DNA of 64,000 nucleotides from Shuttleworthella satelles DSM 14600 (GTDB taxonomy: Bacteria > Bacillota > Clostridia > Lachnospirales > Lachnospiraceae): positions 62,001-126,000 of the forward strand of contig NZ_GG665867.1 of the NCBI RefSeq assembly GCF_000160115.1. Reading direction: 5' to 3'. The notes under the pieces are model-generated. The model had not been told where the DNA came from and made no database searches. It was given only the letters and a program-made list of their open reading frames with translations. Shown here one piece after another: positions 35,695-44,277 of the stretch. The position numbers were made by a program, and so were the translations under genes. Position 1 is the first letter of the stretch; each line of letters starts with the position of its first letter.

Positions 35695-36503
35695 CGGCGT
35701 AATCCTCTCTGATAAATGAGCCTGCGCAGGCCGCTCGGAACCAGAGTCATGAGGGCCGTTCCCAGGACTGCTTTGATATAATCGCTTCCCGGCAGAAGGC
35801 CAAGCTCTCTCTCCTCTCTTCGCAGCTTCAGATAGCGGCGGAAGTATTGTATCCCGCCTCTTCGCTCATAAGTGGATCCCTCCACCCGCATGCGCACAAG
35901 TACCCGCGGCAGATTATAAAACTTCTCCCCTGCCGCCAGCATTCGAAGCCAGAGGTCATAGTCCTCCAGAAGAGGATCGTGCCGGTAAGATCCGACAGCC
36001 TCCACCCTCTCCCTGCGAAAGACAGCGGTCATATGATTGACGGGGTTTCTGAATTTCCCATAGGCGGCGATTTCCTCTGCTGTCTCAGGCATCTTCTTCA
36101 GCCGTCCCTCTCCCGGCTGCGCCGGATCAAACTCCTCGATCCAGGAGCCCAGGACGGAGCACTCCGGGTGGTCAGCCAGATAGGCCATCTGCAGCTCAAA
36201 CCGGCGGGGCAGACAGATATCGTCCGTATCCATGCGGGCTACAATGTCATGGGAGCAGTGCTTTAGGCCGATGGCCAGCGCCCTGCCCAGTCCCACATTC
36301 TCGGCCAGGGGCACGAATCGGATGGCGGGATAACGCCCGCAGAGCTCTTCCACGGTCCTTGCCAGGGGCAGAGGCAGAGGGCCGTCCCCTACCAGAACCA
36401 GTTCTTTTGGAGGGAGCGTCTGGTCCATGGCGCTGGCGATGGCCTCTTTCAGATACTTTGGTTTTTCCCGTCCATAGACGGACATGAGAAGGCTGAATTC
36501 CAT
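35691..36503 (-). CDS. GT2-family glycosyltransferase
   Basis: A 270-residue GT2 enzyme of the rhamnosyl/WbbL-like subgroup: LLMSVYGREKPKYLKEAI, LVGDGPLP and IVARMDTDDICLPRRFELQ (DTDD metal site), then EDYDLWLRML. It begins directly after the stop of the priming transferase, and GAGGAG precedes the ATG. As the first transferase downstream of the primer it may add the second sugar, but this is inferred from position only. Confidence 0.86.
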   Translation of the reverse strand: MEFSLLMSVYGREKPKYLKEAIASAMDQTLPPKELVLVGDGPLPLPLARTVEELCGRYPAIRFVPLAENVGLGRALAIGLKHCSHDIVARMDTDDICLPRRFELQMAYLADHPECSVLGSWIEEFDPAQPGEGRLKKMPETAEEIAAYGKFRNPVNHMTAVFRRERVEAVGSYRHDPLLEDYDLWLRMLAAGEKFYNLPRVLVRMRVEGSTYERRGGIQYFRRYLKLRREERELGLLPGSDYIKAVLGTALMTLVPSGLRRLIYQRGLRR

Positions 36504-38030
36504 CTATTTCTCCTCATCAGTTGCCAGGATATCCACTTCCTGCTGACCGCAGGACTCTTCTGTCTCCCCCGTTTCCGAAACTCCGTCCTCACTCTCCTGC
36601 GCGGACTCAGCAGGATCACCGTCACCGGTCTCCTCTGTATCCTTGCGCTCACCCAGCACATTGGCGTTGGTCGCTCCCTCTTCCAATCCCTGGGTGGAGT
36701 CCTTCATGAAGACCACACAGATTGTCATGAGGATCAGCTGCAGGTCCAGGGCCAGAGACTGGCGCTGAACATAGATGATGTCGAGCTTGAGCTTATCATA
36801 GGAGGTGGTGTTATAACGGCCGTAGACCTGGGCATAACCGGTCAGCCCCGCCTTCACATGCGTTCGATAGGCGAATTCCGGAATGGTGCTCTGGTACTCT
36901 CGAATGAGCTGCGGGCGCTCCGGCCGGGGGCCGACGATACTCATATCTCCCATGAAAATATTGAAGAGCTGGGGGAGTTCGTCCAGACGAGTAGCCCGGA
37001 TGAACTTGCCTACAGGAGTGATCCGATCATCATTCTCGGCCGCCAGACGGGCCTTGCCGTCCTTCTCCGCGTTCTGAACCATAGAGCGGAACTTGTACAT
37101 CTTGAACTCTCTCTGATCCCTGGTACAGCGAACCTGCTTGTAGATTGCGGGCCCATGGTCATAGAGACGAATGGCAATCGCAACCGCCAGCATGATTGGA
37201 GAGGCAATCACAATCCCAATGGAAGAGAGAACAATATCAATGATCCGCTTGACGAAACGCTGCGGGAGAGACATGCCCAGATTGCGGCAGAGATAGAGCG
37301 GAGTATCCACCACATTGACCTCAGCGGAGTATTTCACCAGAATGTCGGAAATCTTAGGTGTGAAATAAACTCTCTTGTCACGGTCAAAGCAGTACTTGAG
37401 GATCTTGTTCTTGACCTCTGACGGGATGTCATTGATCAGGACGGCATCATAGCGGTCAATACAGGCAAAGACCTCCTCCAGCTCTTCCGTATAAGAAATC
37501 GAGGCGTCGATATGGTACTTGTCGTCTCTGAGATTCATCTTGTGCGGCAGGGTATTCTGATACTTCCCATAAATCTGCAGGAGTTCAAAGGGAGGAAATA
37601 TCCGCCGGTAGAGATCTGTGACAATAATGGTGTAAACGAAGAGTTCCGCCGTATTAATCAGCATGATCATCAGATACTGGCTCAGAATATACTGGATAAA
37701 AAGCACGCGGCCAATGACCAGAGTGGTGATGCCCAGGGCGATGACATTTGTCATCAGCATGGCCACGGTCTGTCCGATCAGAAGGGCTGATTTGCGTCCT
37801 CTCCCGAAGCCGAACCCGCCCAGCATCATGATGAAGGAAAAGCTAAGGAGCGCGTAGATGATCTCGATCAGCAGATTTCCCTTGTTCAGGAACGCGATGG
37901 GCTGGAGCATATTCAGGCGGTCTCTCCAGAAGTAGGAGAAGGTCCAGGTGAACATGAGCACCATGAGCACATCAAAGAAAGTTCGGTAGACATATTTCCA
38001 GGTCTGCCGGTTGATGCGTCGCTTTTGCAT
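36504..38030 (-). CDS. Polyprenyl-phosphate sugar-phosphate transferase (priming enzyme)
   Basis: A 508-residue member of the bacterial sugar transferase family. Four N-terminal helices (to about 125), a central nucleotide-fold-like region, and the C-terminal catalytic domain from about 255: FVKRIIDIVLSSIG, YKFRSM, LDELPQLFNIFMGDMSIVGPRPE and LTGYAQVYGRYN. It links a sugar phosphate to undecaprenyl phosphate to begin the repeat unit. An extra acidic tail of about 60 residues (rich in E, D, S, G) follows the last catalytic segment. The ATG at 38028-38030 has AAGGAG upstream. Confidence 0.94.
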   Translation of the reverse strand: MQKRRINRQTWKYVYRTFFDVLMVLMFTWTFSYFWRDRLNMLQPIAFLNKGNLLIEIIYALLSFSFIMMLGGFGFGRGRKSALLIGQTVAMLMTNVIALGITTLVIGRVLFIQYILSQYLMIMLINTAELFVYTIIVTDLYRRIFPPFELLQIYGKYQNTLPHKMNLRDDKYHIDASISYTEELEEVFACIDRYDAVLINDIPSEVKNKILKYCFDRDKRVYFTPKISDILVKYSAEVNVVDTPLYLCRNLGMSLPQRFVKRIIDIVLSSIGIVIASPIMLAVAIAIRLYDHGPAIYKQVRCTRDQREFKMYKFRSMVQNAEKDGKARLAAENDDRITPVGKFIRATRLDELPQLFNIFMGDMSIVGPRPERPQLIREYQSTIPEFAYRTHVKAGLTGYAQVYGRYNTTSYDKLKLDIIYVQRQSLALDLQLILMTICVVFMKDSTQGLEEGATNANVLGERKDTEETGDGDPAESAQESEDGVSETGETEESCGQQEVDILATDEEK

Positions 38031-38071
38031 AGGTAACTCCTTCGCTGTCACAGGGCAAAACCCTGAAGCGC

Positions 38072-39229
38072 TTACTCCCCAAACTCCTCATTGACACAGT
38101 CCAGAGCCGCTGCCAGATCCTTGTCCATGTCATAGTACTTATACTGTCCCAGGCGTCCGCCGAAGATCACATCGCCCTCAGCTGCCGCCTCCCGGGCGTA
38201 TTTCTCATAGAGGGCATTATTCCTGTCGTTATTGACCGGATAGTAGGGTTCGATCCCCGGCTTCCACTCCGTGGAGTACTCGCGGGAGATAATGGTCTTG
38301 GGCTGTTTGCCGAACTCGAAATGCTTGTGCTCAATAATGCGGGTGTAGGGAACCTCTCTCTCGGTGTAGTTGACAACCGCGTTGCCCTGGTAGTTCTCCA
38401 TATCCAGAGTCTCGGTCTCAAAGCGGACGCTCCGATACTCCAGAGGGCCGAACTTGGAATCGAAGTACTCGTCGATCTGGCCGGTGAAAAGGATGCGGTC
38501 ATAGCTGACCTCAGCTCCGTCAGACAGCCGGGCTGTGTATGTGCCGTCGGCGTCCTTTACTGCCGTCTTGCGCAGATCATAGAAATCCTCGGATGTCCTC
38601 ACATCGATTCCCTCCAGCATTTTCTCGATGATCTGCGTGTAGCCTCCCATTGGGATCCCCTGGAAGCGGTCGTTGAAATAGTTGTTGTCGTAGATGAATC
38701 GGAAGGGCAGACGCTTGATGATAAAGGCGGGAAGGTCTTTGCAGTCCCGCCCCCACTGCTTCTCCGTGTAGCCCTTGATCAGCTTCTCGTAGACGTCTCT
38801 GCCCGCCAGAGACAGGGCCTGCTCCTCCAGGTTCTTTGGATCCGTGATGTTCAGCTGCGCGATCTGCTCGTCGATCTTGGCCCTGGCCTCCGCGGGCGTC
38901 TTGATGTTCCACATCTTGGAGAAGGTATTCATGTTAAAGGGCAGGTTGTAGAGCTCATCCTTATAGACGGCGACCGGGCTGTTGATATAGTTGTTGAACT
39001 CAGCAAACTGATTGATGTAGTCCCAGATTTCCCTGTTGGAGGTGTGGAAGATATGAGCGCCGTAAATATGCACGTTGATCCCCTCTTCCTCCTTCGTGTA
39101 GATATTCCCCGCAATATGATTCCGCTTGTCAATCACCAGGCAGTCCCTGCCCCTTTTCTTGGCCTCATAGGCGAAGGTCGCGCCGAAAAGTCCGGCTCCT
39201 ACCACAAGATAATCATATTTCTTAGCCAT
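38072..39229 (-). CDS. glf: UDP-galactopyranose mutase
   Basis: FAD enzyme that converts UDP-galactopyranose to UDP-galactofuranose. The 385 residues show the dinucleotide motif VVGAGLFGATFAYE, IDKRNHIAGNIYT, GAHIFHTSN and KQWGRDCKDLP, and the C-terminal VPYTRIIEHKHFE and YPVNNDRNNALYEKY, all typical of bacterial Glf. It supplies the GlfT2-like enzyme at 26134. The ATG at 39227-39229 is preferred for spacing to AAGGAG. It is the first gene of the surface cluster, with an extended -10 about 80 bp upstream. Confidence 0.97.
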   Translation of the reverse strand: MAKKYDYLVVGAGLFGATFAYEAKKRGRDCLVIDKRNHIAGNIYTKEEEGINVHIYGAHIFHTSNREIWDYINQFAEFNNYINSPVAVYKDELYNLPFNMNTFSKMWNIKTPAEARAKIDEQIAQLNITDPKNLEEQALSLAGRDVYEKLIKGYTEKQWGRDCKDLPAFIIKRLPFRFIYDNNYFNDRFQGIPMGGYTQIIEKMLEGIDVRTSEDFYDLRKTAVKDADGTYTARLSDGAEVSYDRILFTGQIDEYFDSKFGPLEYRSVRFETETLDMENYQGNAVVNYTEREVPYTRIIEHKHFEFGKQPKTIISREYSTEWKPGIEPYYPVNNDRNNALYEKYAREAAAEGDVIFGGRLGQYKYYDMDKDLAAALDCVNEEFGE

Positions 39230-39307
39230 AGTCATCTCCTTATCTCCTGTCTTCTCCGCCGGTCATCTGTCGCCGGAAGTCCATCCCCTCTTCGGCAAGA
39301 TGTCCTC

Positions 39308-39316
39308 ATTATAGCA
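39308..39316 (-). promoter_or_regulatory. Extended -10 promoter candidate before glf
   Basis: On the minus strand TGC-TATAAT (TATAAT at 39308-39313) lies about 80 bp before the glf start. There is no convincing -35; the tandem repeat overlaps that position. Confidence 0.4.
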
Positions 39317-39322
39317 CACCGC

Positions 39323-39418
39323 CTCAGGCTGGTCGGCTACTGCCCCGCAGTCCGTCCTTCCTCTCAGGCCGGGCGGCCACTGCTCCGCGGTCCGTCCTTC
39401 CTCTCAGGCCGGGCGGCT
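39323..39418. repeat. Tandem repeat, 40-bp unit, about 2.4 copies
   Basis: Units start CTCAGGCYGGKCGGC at 39323, 39363 and 39403, exactly 40 bp apart. The array lies between the 3' end of the HPr-like gene and glf. Confidence 0.75.
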
Positions 39419-39440
39419 GATCTTTCGCACCGGGAGTCTC

Positions 39441-39719
39441 TTACTGCTCCTCCTCGTCTGCGAAGCCTCCCTCCACCAGCTCGACCAGGGCCGCGAGCGC
39501 CTCTTCCTCGTCCTGACCGTCACAGATGATGTCGATGACGTCTCCGAATTGAGCTCCCGCTCCCAGAATCGAGAGCATGCTCTTGGCATTGGACTCTATA
39601 TTGTCATCCAGATGAAATTCTATGTGACAGTCATAGTGCATGGCTGTCTCACAGAATTTGCCTGCCGGCCCTATTTTCATTCCCTCCGGATTCACGATTT
39701 TCACTGTCTGATGAACCAT
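39441..39719 (-). CDS. HPr-fold protein lacking the phosphorylatable His (Crh-like)
   Basis: A 92-residue HPr-family protein. The active-site segment GIHARPA of HPr is GMKIGPA here (residues 13-19): His15 is Lys and Arg17 is Gly, so PTS phosphotransfer at this site is not possible. The regulatory serine is kept (S47 in NAKSMLSILG, equivalent to Ser46). Bacillus Crh is the known case of an HPr paralogue without His15 that is phosphorylated on Ser46 and works in carbon catabolite control. The C-terminus is extended and acidic. It lies 72 bp after cdaR. GAGG precedes the ATG. Confidence 0.88.
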   Translation of the reverse strand: MVHQTVKIVNPEGMKIGPAGKFCETAMHYDCHIEFHLDDNIESNAKSMLSILGAGAQFGDVIDIICDGQDEEEALAALVELVEGGFADEEEQ

Positions 39720-39791
39720 TTTATCCTCAAATCTGTTGCTCTTGTTGCTATCAGTCCCCGGCCGCCGCTGATGCTTCGGCCGCGAACTGAC

Positions 39792-41027
39792 TCACTGACT
39801 GCTCACCGTCAGTCTGGTTGTCGTCTCCGGCGTCAGCAAATCCTCCTTCAGATTCAGCTTGACGCGAACGGTATGGCTTCCCGCAGTAAGTCCGCTGGCG
39901 TCAACACTTCCTGTGATATTCTCCGCCTGCAGCTCATTGATCTCCGACCCGCTTCCGGTGATGGACACGGTCACGGTCTGGCTCTCGAATTTACCCTGGT
40001 AGCCAGAGGGCAGCTTCTGGATGGTCAGGTTGGCTGTCGGAATATCAAACTGCCTGGTCACCTGTCCCTCCAGGGTCACAATCACCGTCACCTTGCTCTG
40101 GTTGGGATCGACCGGCTTGATGCCGCTGGGCAGATAGGAGCTGATGTCCACGGAGATATCACTGGTCGCCGTGATCTTGGACAGGTTGACTGCCGAGGCC
40201 GGAATCGTAATCTCCGTCACCTTGTTCAGATCGGTGGCATTGCCCATAATCTGAATACTCTGCGGCGACACGGTGACGCTGACCAGGTTCAGCCCATTGG
40301 CCGGGCTCTCAGACTGATTCACTGTAACGGGAACCGTCTTGGTCGCGAACACCTCGGCGCTCACATCGACAGATTGAACAGACGTGGTCAGATTGGTCGT
40401 GTCAACTGCCTCTCCCGACTTGTCCAGGTACTTGAGCGCCACACTCTTGGACAGCTTCCTGTTCGCCTTGCTCACATCCAGGTTCGCCTCGACCGCAGCG
40501 ATGGAGGACACCACATCCTCCGGACCGGTGACCGTCACCACGCCCGGATCCGATTTGACCTCCCCCAGAGCGTAGCCGTCGGCCGGATTCCCTGTGGTCT
40601 TGGCTTCAATGGTGAACTGGGTCGTCCTGGCGTTCGTCACCTTGACGTCGACATAATAGTTCTTGGCCCCGACAGAGACCTGATTGGCATAGCGGTTGAT
40701 CTTGATCTCCACCGGAACCTGACTGTTGTTCTCAATGCGCGACAGATCTGCCGTCGCTGTGAAATCAGCGCTGGAGAGCCTGTCAATCACCGAGCGCTTG
40801 GCCGTCACCCGCACGCTGACTGTGTCGGAGTTCTTCAAGACGGTGTAGTACTTGCCCGCCGCTGTCAGCGCCGACTCATTCTGCATCGTGACGGGGACGG
40901 AGAAGGACTTGTACTGGGTCGGATCGCTGACGCTTGTGACCATCCACCAGAGAAGGATCGCAAAGAGAAGGGCCAGCAGCTTAAAGATCAGGTTCTTCAG
41001 GAAGAGATCTCTCACTTTATTTGCCAT
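39792..41027 (-). CDS. cdaR: YbbR-domain protein, c-di-AMP cyclase regulator
   Basis: A 411-residue protein with one N-terminal membrane helix (about 9-30) and a series of extracytoplasmic YbbR domains (roughly four, from 40 to 400). In Firmicutes CdaR binds the CdaA cyclase in the membrane and tunes c-di-AMP production. The start overlaps the end of cdaA by 11 bp and GAAGGAGG precedes it, supporting coupled expression. Confidence 0.93.
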   Translation of the reverse strand: MANKVRDLFLKNLIFKLLALLFAILLWWMVTSVSDPTQYKSFSVPVTMQNESALTAAGKYYTVLKNSDTVSVRVTAKRSVIDRLSSADFTATADLSRIENNSQVPVEIKINRYANQVSVGAKNYYVDVKVTNARTTQFTIEAKTTGNPADGYALGEVKSDPGVVTVTGPEDVVSSIAAVEANLDVSKANRKLSKSVALKYLDKSGEAVDTTNLTTSVQSVDVSAEVFATKTVPVTVNQSESPANGLNLVSVTVSPQSIQIMGNATDLNKVTEITIPASAVNLSKITATSDISVDISSYLPSGIKPVDPNQSKVTVIVTLEGQVTRQFDIPTANLTIQKLPSGYQGKFESQTVTVSITGSGSEINELQAENITGSVDASGLTAGSHTVRVKLNLKEDLLTPETTTRLTVSSQ

Positions 41028-42051
41028 GGCCTGCCTCCTTCCTGCGGGATTTGACCGGCTTCATGCGGCTGGTATCTCCCCCCGCCGCCTTGGCCAGGTC
41101 GATGGGCCTGGTCAGCTGGGCGCTGTCCGCAAAAGCTCTTCTCTCCGAGGCCGTCTGGCCGGCAGACGGGCTGTCAGCGGGAGTGGGATCCGGTCGGTCC
41201 TTGTCCTTTCCGCTCTCAGGCGTCTCCTGCAAGATCTGTATCCGAACCAATTCCTCGGTCAACTGCTCAGGCGTCAGATTGCGCCTTAACTCCCCCTCCC
41301 TGGCTGTGGATACGGCGCCCGTCTCCTCTGAGACAATAATCACCAGACCGTCGCACAGCTCGGACATGCCAATCCCCGCCCGGTGACGGGTCCCCAGGTC
41401 CTTGGAGAATTCCATGTTCTCAGACAAGGGCAGATAGCAGGTCGCCGCCACAATGCGATTGCCTCGAATGATGACTGCACCGTCATGCAGAGGAGTGTTC
41501 TTCTCGAAGATATTGATCAGAAGCTGACTGGTGACAAGGGCGTCCAGATCAATCCCCGTCCGGATATACTCCGTCAGCCGCATATCTCCCTCGATGACGA
41601 TCAAGGCTCCCGTTTTAACCGCTCCCATACTGAAACAGGCCTTGGTCAGATCAGAGACCATCTTGTCATCAAAGCGCTTGGGGTCAGCCCTTGTGATCCG
41701 AAACGCGTCAAGGACCCGGCGGAAGTCATTTCTCCCCAGCGTCTCCAAAGCCCTGCGCAGCTCCGGCTGAAATACGACAACCAGGGCAATCACGCTGGCG
41801 TTGACCAGGCGCTCTCCCAGCCAGAGAATCGTATTCATCTGTAGGATCGCGGCCAGAATGAAGAATACGACGATGACAATCAGCCCACGGAAGAGCATCC
41901 AGGCCCTGGTATTTTTGATCCAGATCAAAAGCTCATAGAGAAAGACGGCGATCAGGAGGATCTCAATGACATCTGTGGCATTGACGCTCGGCAGACCGGT
42001 GCCGAAATACTCGGTCAGTCTCCCGTAAACACTGTCCAAGATCTGACTCAT
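41017..42051 (-). CDS. cdaA: Diadenylate cyclase CdaA
   Basis: Makes c-di-AMP from two ATP. Three N-terminal helices (about 27-45, 54-70, 75-95) lead to the DAC domain with DGA (190-192, TPLHDGAVII) and RHR (222-224, GTRHRAGIG), the two catalytic motifs. A tail of about 65 residues beyond the usual ~275, rich in D/P/S/R/K, is unconserved in character. The ATG overlaps the upstream stop by 4 bp and GGGGAGG precedes it. c-di-AMP governs potassium, osmolyte and wall homeostasis. Confidence 0.96.
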   Translation of the reverse strand: MSQILDSVYGRLTEYFGTGLPSVNATDVIEILLIAVFLYELLIWIKNTRAWMLFRGLIVIVVFFILAAILQMNTILWLGERLVNASVIALVVVFQPELRRALETLGRNDFRRVLDAFRITRADPKRFDDKMVSDLTKACFSMGAVKTGALIVIEGDMRLTEYIRTGIDLDALVTSQLLINIFEKNTPLHDGAVIIRGNRIVAATCYLPLSENMEFSKDLGTRHRAGIGMSELCDGLVIIVSEETGAVSTAREGELRRNLTPEQLTEELVRIQILQETPESGKDKDRPDPTPADSPSAGQTASERRAFADSAQLTRPIDLAKAAGGDTSRMKPVKSRRKEAGHGK

Positions 42052-42992
42052 TGCTCGGCCTCCCCTCTGTCAGCTTCCTTCGTGATGCGCTTAATGTGCT
42101 TCTCCTCCTCTGTCAAGCGGATCTTGGGCACGGCAGTGACATAATAGTAGTACTCGTCGTCTTCAAAGCTGACATTCTCCACCCGGCTGTAATCCAGATT
42201 CTTGATGAAGAAGCTCAAGATGACGCCGAGGGCAAAGAGGATGACATTGACAATAAAGAGACTCAGGATGCGTCCCCGGTTGCCGGTCAGAAGGTAACCC
42301 ACCATCATGACAAGAAACTCCGTCACGATTCCGCTTCCCGCCGCCAGTCTCCAGCTCTGATGCACGGCGCGCTCCCTGACCGTGTATGTGACCATGAACA
42401 TCAGCATGAGCGCCACCATATAGAAGTAAAAGAGATTGTTGCTGAACATGTTGCTCATGAGCAGTCCGGGAAGGGAGGCGGCCTTGCCCCCCTCCATCAG
42501 CAGGGCGGAATTTCTTCGCACAAGCAGGAAGTAATAGGAGAGGATCCCTCCGCAGATGATCCCAGCCACCTCCTGGACGCCGCCGGTCAGCGCGGAGATC
42601 ATGGGCAGGGCATAGGGGATTTGCAGGGGATAGGCCAGCGGCAGAAAGACAATATTGTGAAGGTGCTTGGCCCCATAGAAATTCGTGACAAAGAAGGCCA
42701 CAAGAAAGAGCCCCAGGCCCACCAGGGCGACCTGAGTCGACAGGGCGAAGAGTTCCAGAAGCAGGATTCCCATAATAACCAGCGAACTCGCGCTCAAGGG
42801 AATCATGGCGCAAAAGATTGTCAGCCCCACAATCATCAGAGGAGATCTGAAAAAGGGCAGGTAGCCGAAGTAGCCGTTAATCACCAGAAGGCTGGCCAGA
42901 GTACAGGCTCCCCGCATTGCGCGGACGGCCCCCTTCTCATGGCGACTGATCAATCGGTTTATGCGGGATTCTAACTGAATTAAGAGATTCAT
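42048..42992 (-). CDS. Unknown multi-pass membrane protein in the c-di-AMP operon
   Basis: A 314-residue protein with about eight hydrophobic segments (around 28-45, 50-68, 72-100, 118-140, 143-158, 188-206, 222-245, 250-268) and a charged cytoplasmic tail containing DDEYYYYV and a Lys/Glu-rich end. I do not recognise the family. It overlaps cdaA by 4 bp and the gene before it by 4 bp, so it is translationally linked to both. A role in controlling the cyclase or in envelope function is possible, but is inferred only from position. Confidence 0.85.
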   Translation of the reverse strand: MNLLIQLESRINRLISRHEKGAVRAMRGACTLASLLVINGYFGYLPFFRSPLMIVGLTIFCAMIPLSASSLVIMGILLLELFALSTQVALVGLGLFLVAFFVTNFYGAKHLHNIVFLPLAYPLQIPYALPMISALTGGVQEVAGIICGGILSYYFLLVRRNSALLMEGGKAASLPGLLMSNMFSNNLFYFYMVALMLMFMVTYTVRERAVHQSWRLAAGSGIVTEFLVMMVGYLLTGNRGRILSLFIVNVILFALGVILSFFIKNLDYSRVENVSFEDDEYYYYVTAVPKIRLTEEEKHIKRITKEADRGEAEQ

Positions 42993-43384
42993 TCTTCCTC
43001 CCTCCGGTAGATCTCTTCCAGGCCCTCAAGCTGATCCTGAAAATGAGCCATCACTTCAAGGCCCTTGTCATAACGTCTTCTTGCCCTCTGCCCCACCCCG
43101 CGCAGGTAGATGTAGATGAACAGCAGGTAGACCAGAAGTCCTATCGTCACCGCGAGAATCAGAAAAGTCGAATTGATCCTTTTGACCACAAAAGCAAGCA
43201 GAAGAGCGATGCCGGCAGCGTAAGCGATCGCGTAGAAAATGCTCCCCGCGATCAGTCCTAAAAGAAGCTTCGTATGAACATAATCGTCTCTTGTATAGGA
43301 TTGGGTTCCTGCGTATTCCCGCAGTTCGTTCTTCTCGAACATTGCCAGTTGGGTCATATACCTGACCCGATCAACGTTGAGCAT
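42989..43384 (-). CDS. Unknown small membrane protein, first gene of the c-di-AMP operon
   Basis: 131 residues: a charged N-terminal part (1-37), two hydrophobic segments (about 39-65 and 69-93) and a charged, probably helical C-terminal tail ending in acidic residues (EEIYRREEE). Family not recognised. AAAGGGG precedes the ATG. It overlaps the next gene by 4 bp. A TATAAT with an extended TG lies about 55 bp upstream. Confidence 0.82.
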   Translation of the reverse strand: MLNVDRVRYMTQLAMFEKNELREYAGTQSYTRDDYVHTKLLLGLIAGSIFYAIAYAAGIALLLAFVVKRINSTFLILAVTIGLLVYLLFIYIYLRGVGQRARRRYDKGLEVMAHFQDQLEGLEEIYRREEE

Positions 43385-43433
43385 GCTATGCCCCTTTCGT
43401 TTTCCTCCCGGTAACAGGCCAAATTCTCCTGTG

Positions 43434-43442
43434 ATTATATCA
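43434..43442 (-). promoter_or_regulatory. Extended -10 promoter candidate of the c-di-AMP operon
   Basis: Minus strand TGA-TATAAT (TATAAT at 43434-43439), about 50 bp before the first gene of the operon. No clear -35 is seen. Confidence 0.4.
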
Positions 43443-43452
43443 TAAGGGTCCC

Positions 43453-44229
43453 TCAGAGATCATCCCGCCCGATGCAGATGGTCAGCAGATAAACCGCTTC
43501 CGCTCCCGCCTCAAGCAGGACCTTGCTCGCGGCGTCGCAGGTGCTCCCTGTGGTGTAGATATCATCCACCAGAAGAATCCGATTTCCCCGCAGACAGATA
43601 TCCTCCCTGGCCAGGGCAAAAGCCCCTTCCAGGTTCTTCCTCCGCTTCTCCCTGCTCAGAGTCTTCTGGGGAGCTGTATCCCGGGTCCGAATCAGCAGTC
43701 GAGAAAGCATGGGAATCCCCACCGCCTCTGACAGGCCCTGGCCCCAGACGGCTGCCTGATTGTATCCTCTCCTTCGCTCCTTGGCCGCGTGCATGGGCAC
43801 CGGGACAATCCAATTGACTCGGATCCGGGCAAGCCAGTCCGCTCCGGCCAAAATGGCATTCTCCCCATTTCTCTTCCCCCTCCGACAATCCGGGTCCGCC
43901 CCATACCGCCTCAGGGCCTCCGCCGCGAAAATCCTCCGGTAGGACAGCCTGCGCGAGTACTTAAAACGGTACATAGCCTCCTTCATAGGCCCCCTGTAGA
44001 TGAAGAGAGACTTCCCCTGGGTGAAGAGGTGCTCCTCTTTCCGACAGTCCGCGCAGCGCTCCTGTCTCTCGTCGCCAAGCGCTTTGCCACAGATCTTGCA
44101 GCAGGGTTCCTCCGCCAGAACGATTTGCTCCAGGCAGGAGCCGCAAAAGCCCCTTTCTCTCTCCTCCGGTCGAAGAACTCTGTCGCATCCGGGACAGGTG
44201 GGCGGATAGATGATTGACGTCCATTTCAT
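43453..44229 (-). CDS. comFC: ComF-family phosphoribosyltransferase-like protein
   Basis: A 258-residue ComFC/GntX homologue. The N-terminus has two zinc-type cysteine groups (CPGC... FCGSC and CCKIC... CADC, residues 13-60), and the C-terminal PRTase fold holds WIVPVPMH and the PRPP loop ILLVDDIYTTGST. ComFC is needed for DNA uptake in naturally competent Firmicutes; its biochemical role is not settled. Many Clostridia carry it without a full competence set. Here it follows recD2, a DNA helicase, by 48 bp. GGGAG precedes the ATG. Confidence 0.92.
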   Translation of the reverse strand: MKWTSIIYPPTCPGCDRVLRPEERERGFCGSCLEQIVLAEEPCCKICGKALGDERQERCADCRKEEHLFTQGKSLFIYRGPMKEAMYRFKYSRRLSYRRIFAAEALRRYGADPDCRRGKRNGENAILAGADWLARIRVNWIVPVPMHAAKERRRGYNQAAVWGQGLSEAVGIPMLSRLLIRTRDTAPQKTLSREKRRKNLEGAFALAREDICLRGNRILLVDDIYTTGSTCDAASKVLLEAGAEAVYLLTICIGRDDL

Positions 44230-44277
44230 AATGATGCTCCCGCATCTCTCTTTTCATCTACGATTTTAGCATTTTTC

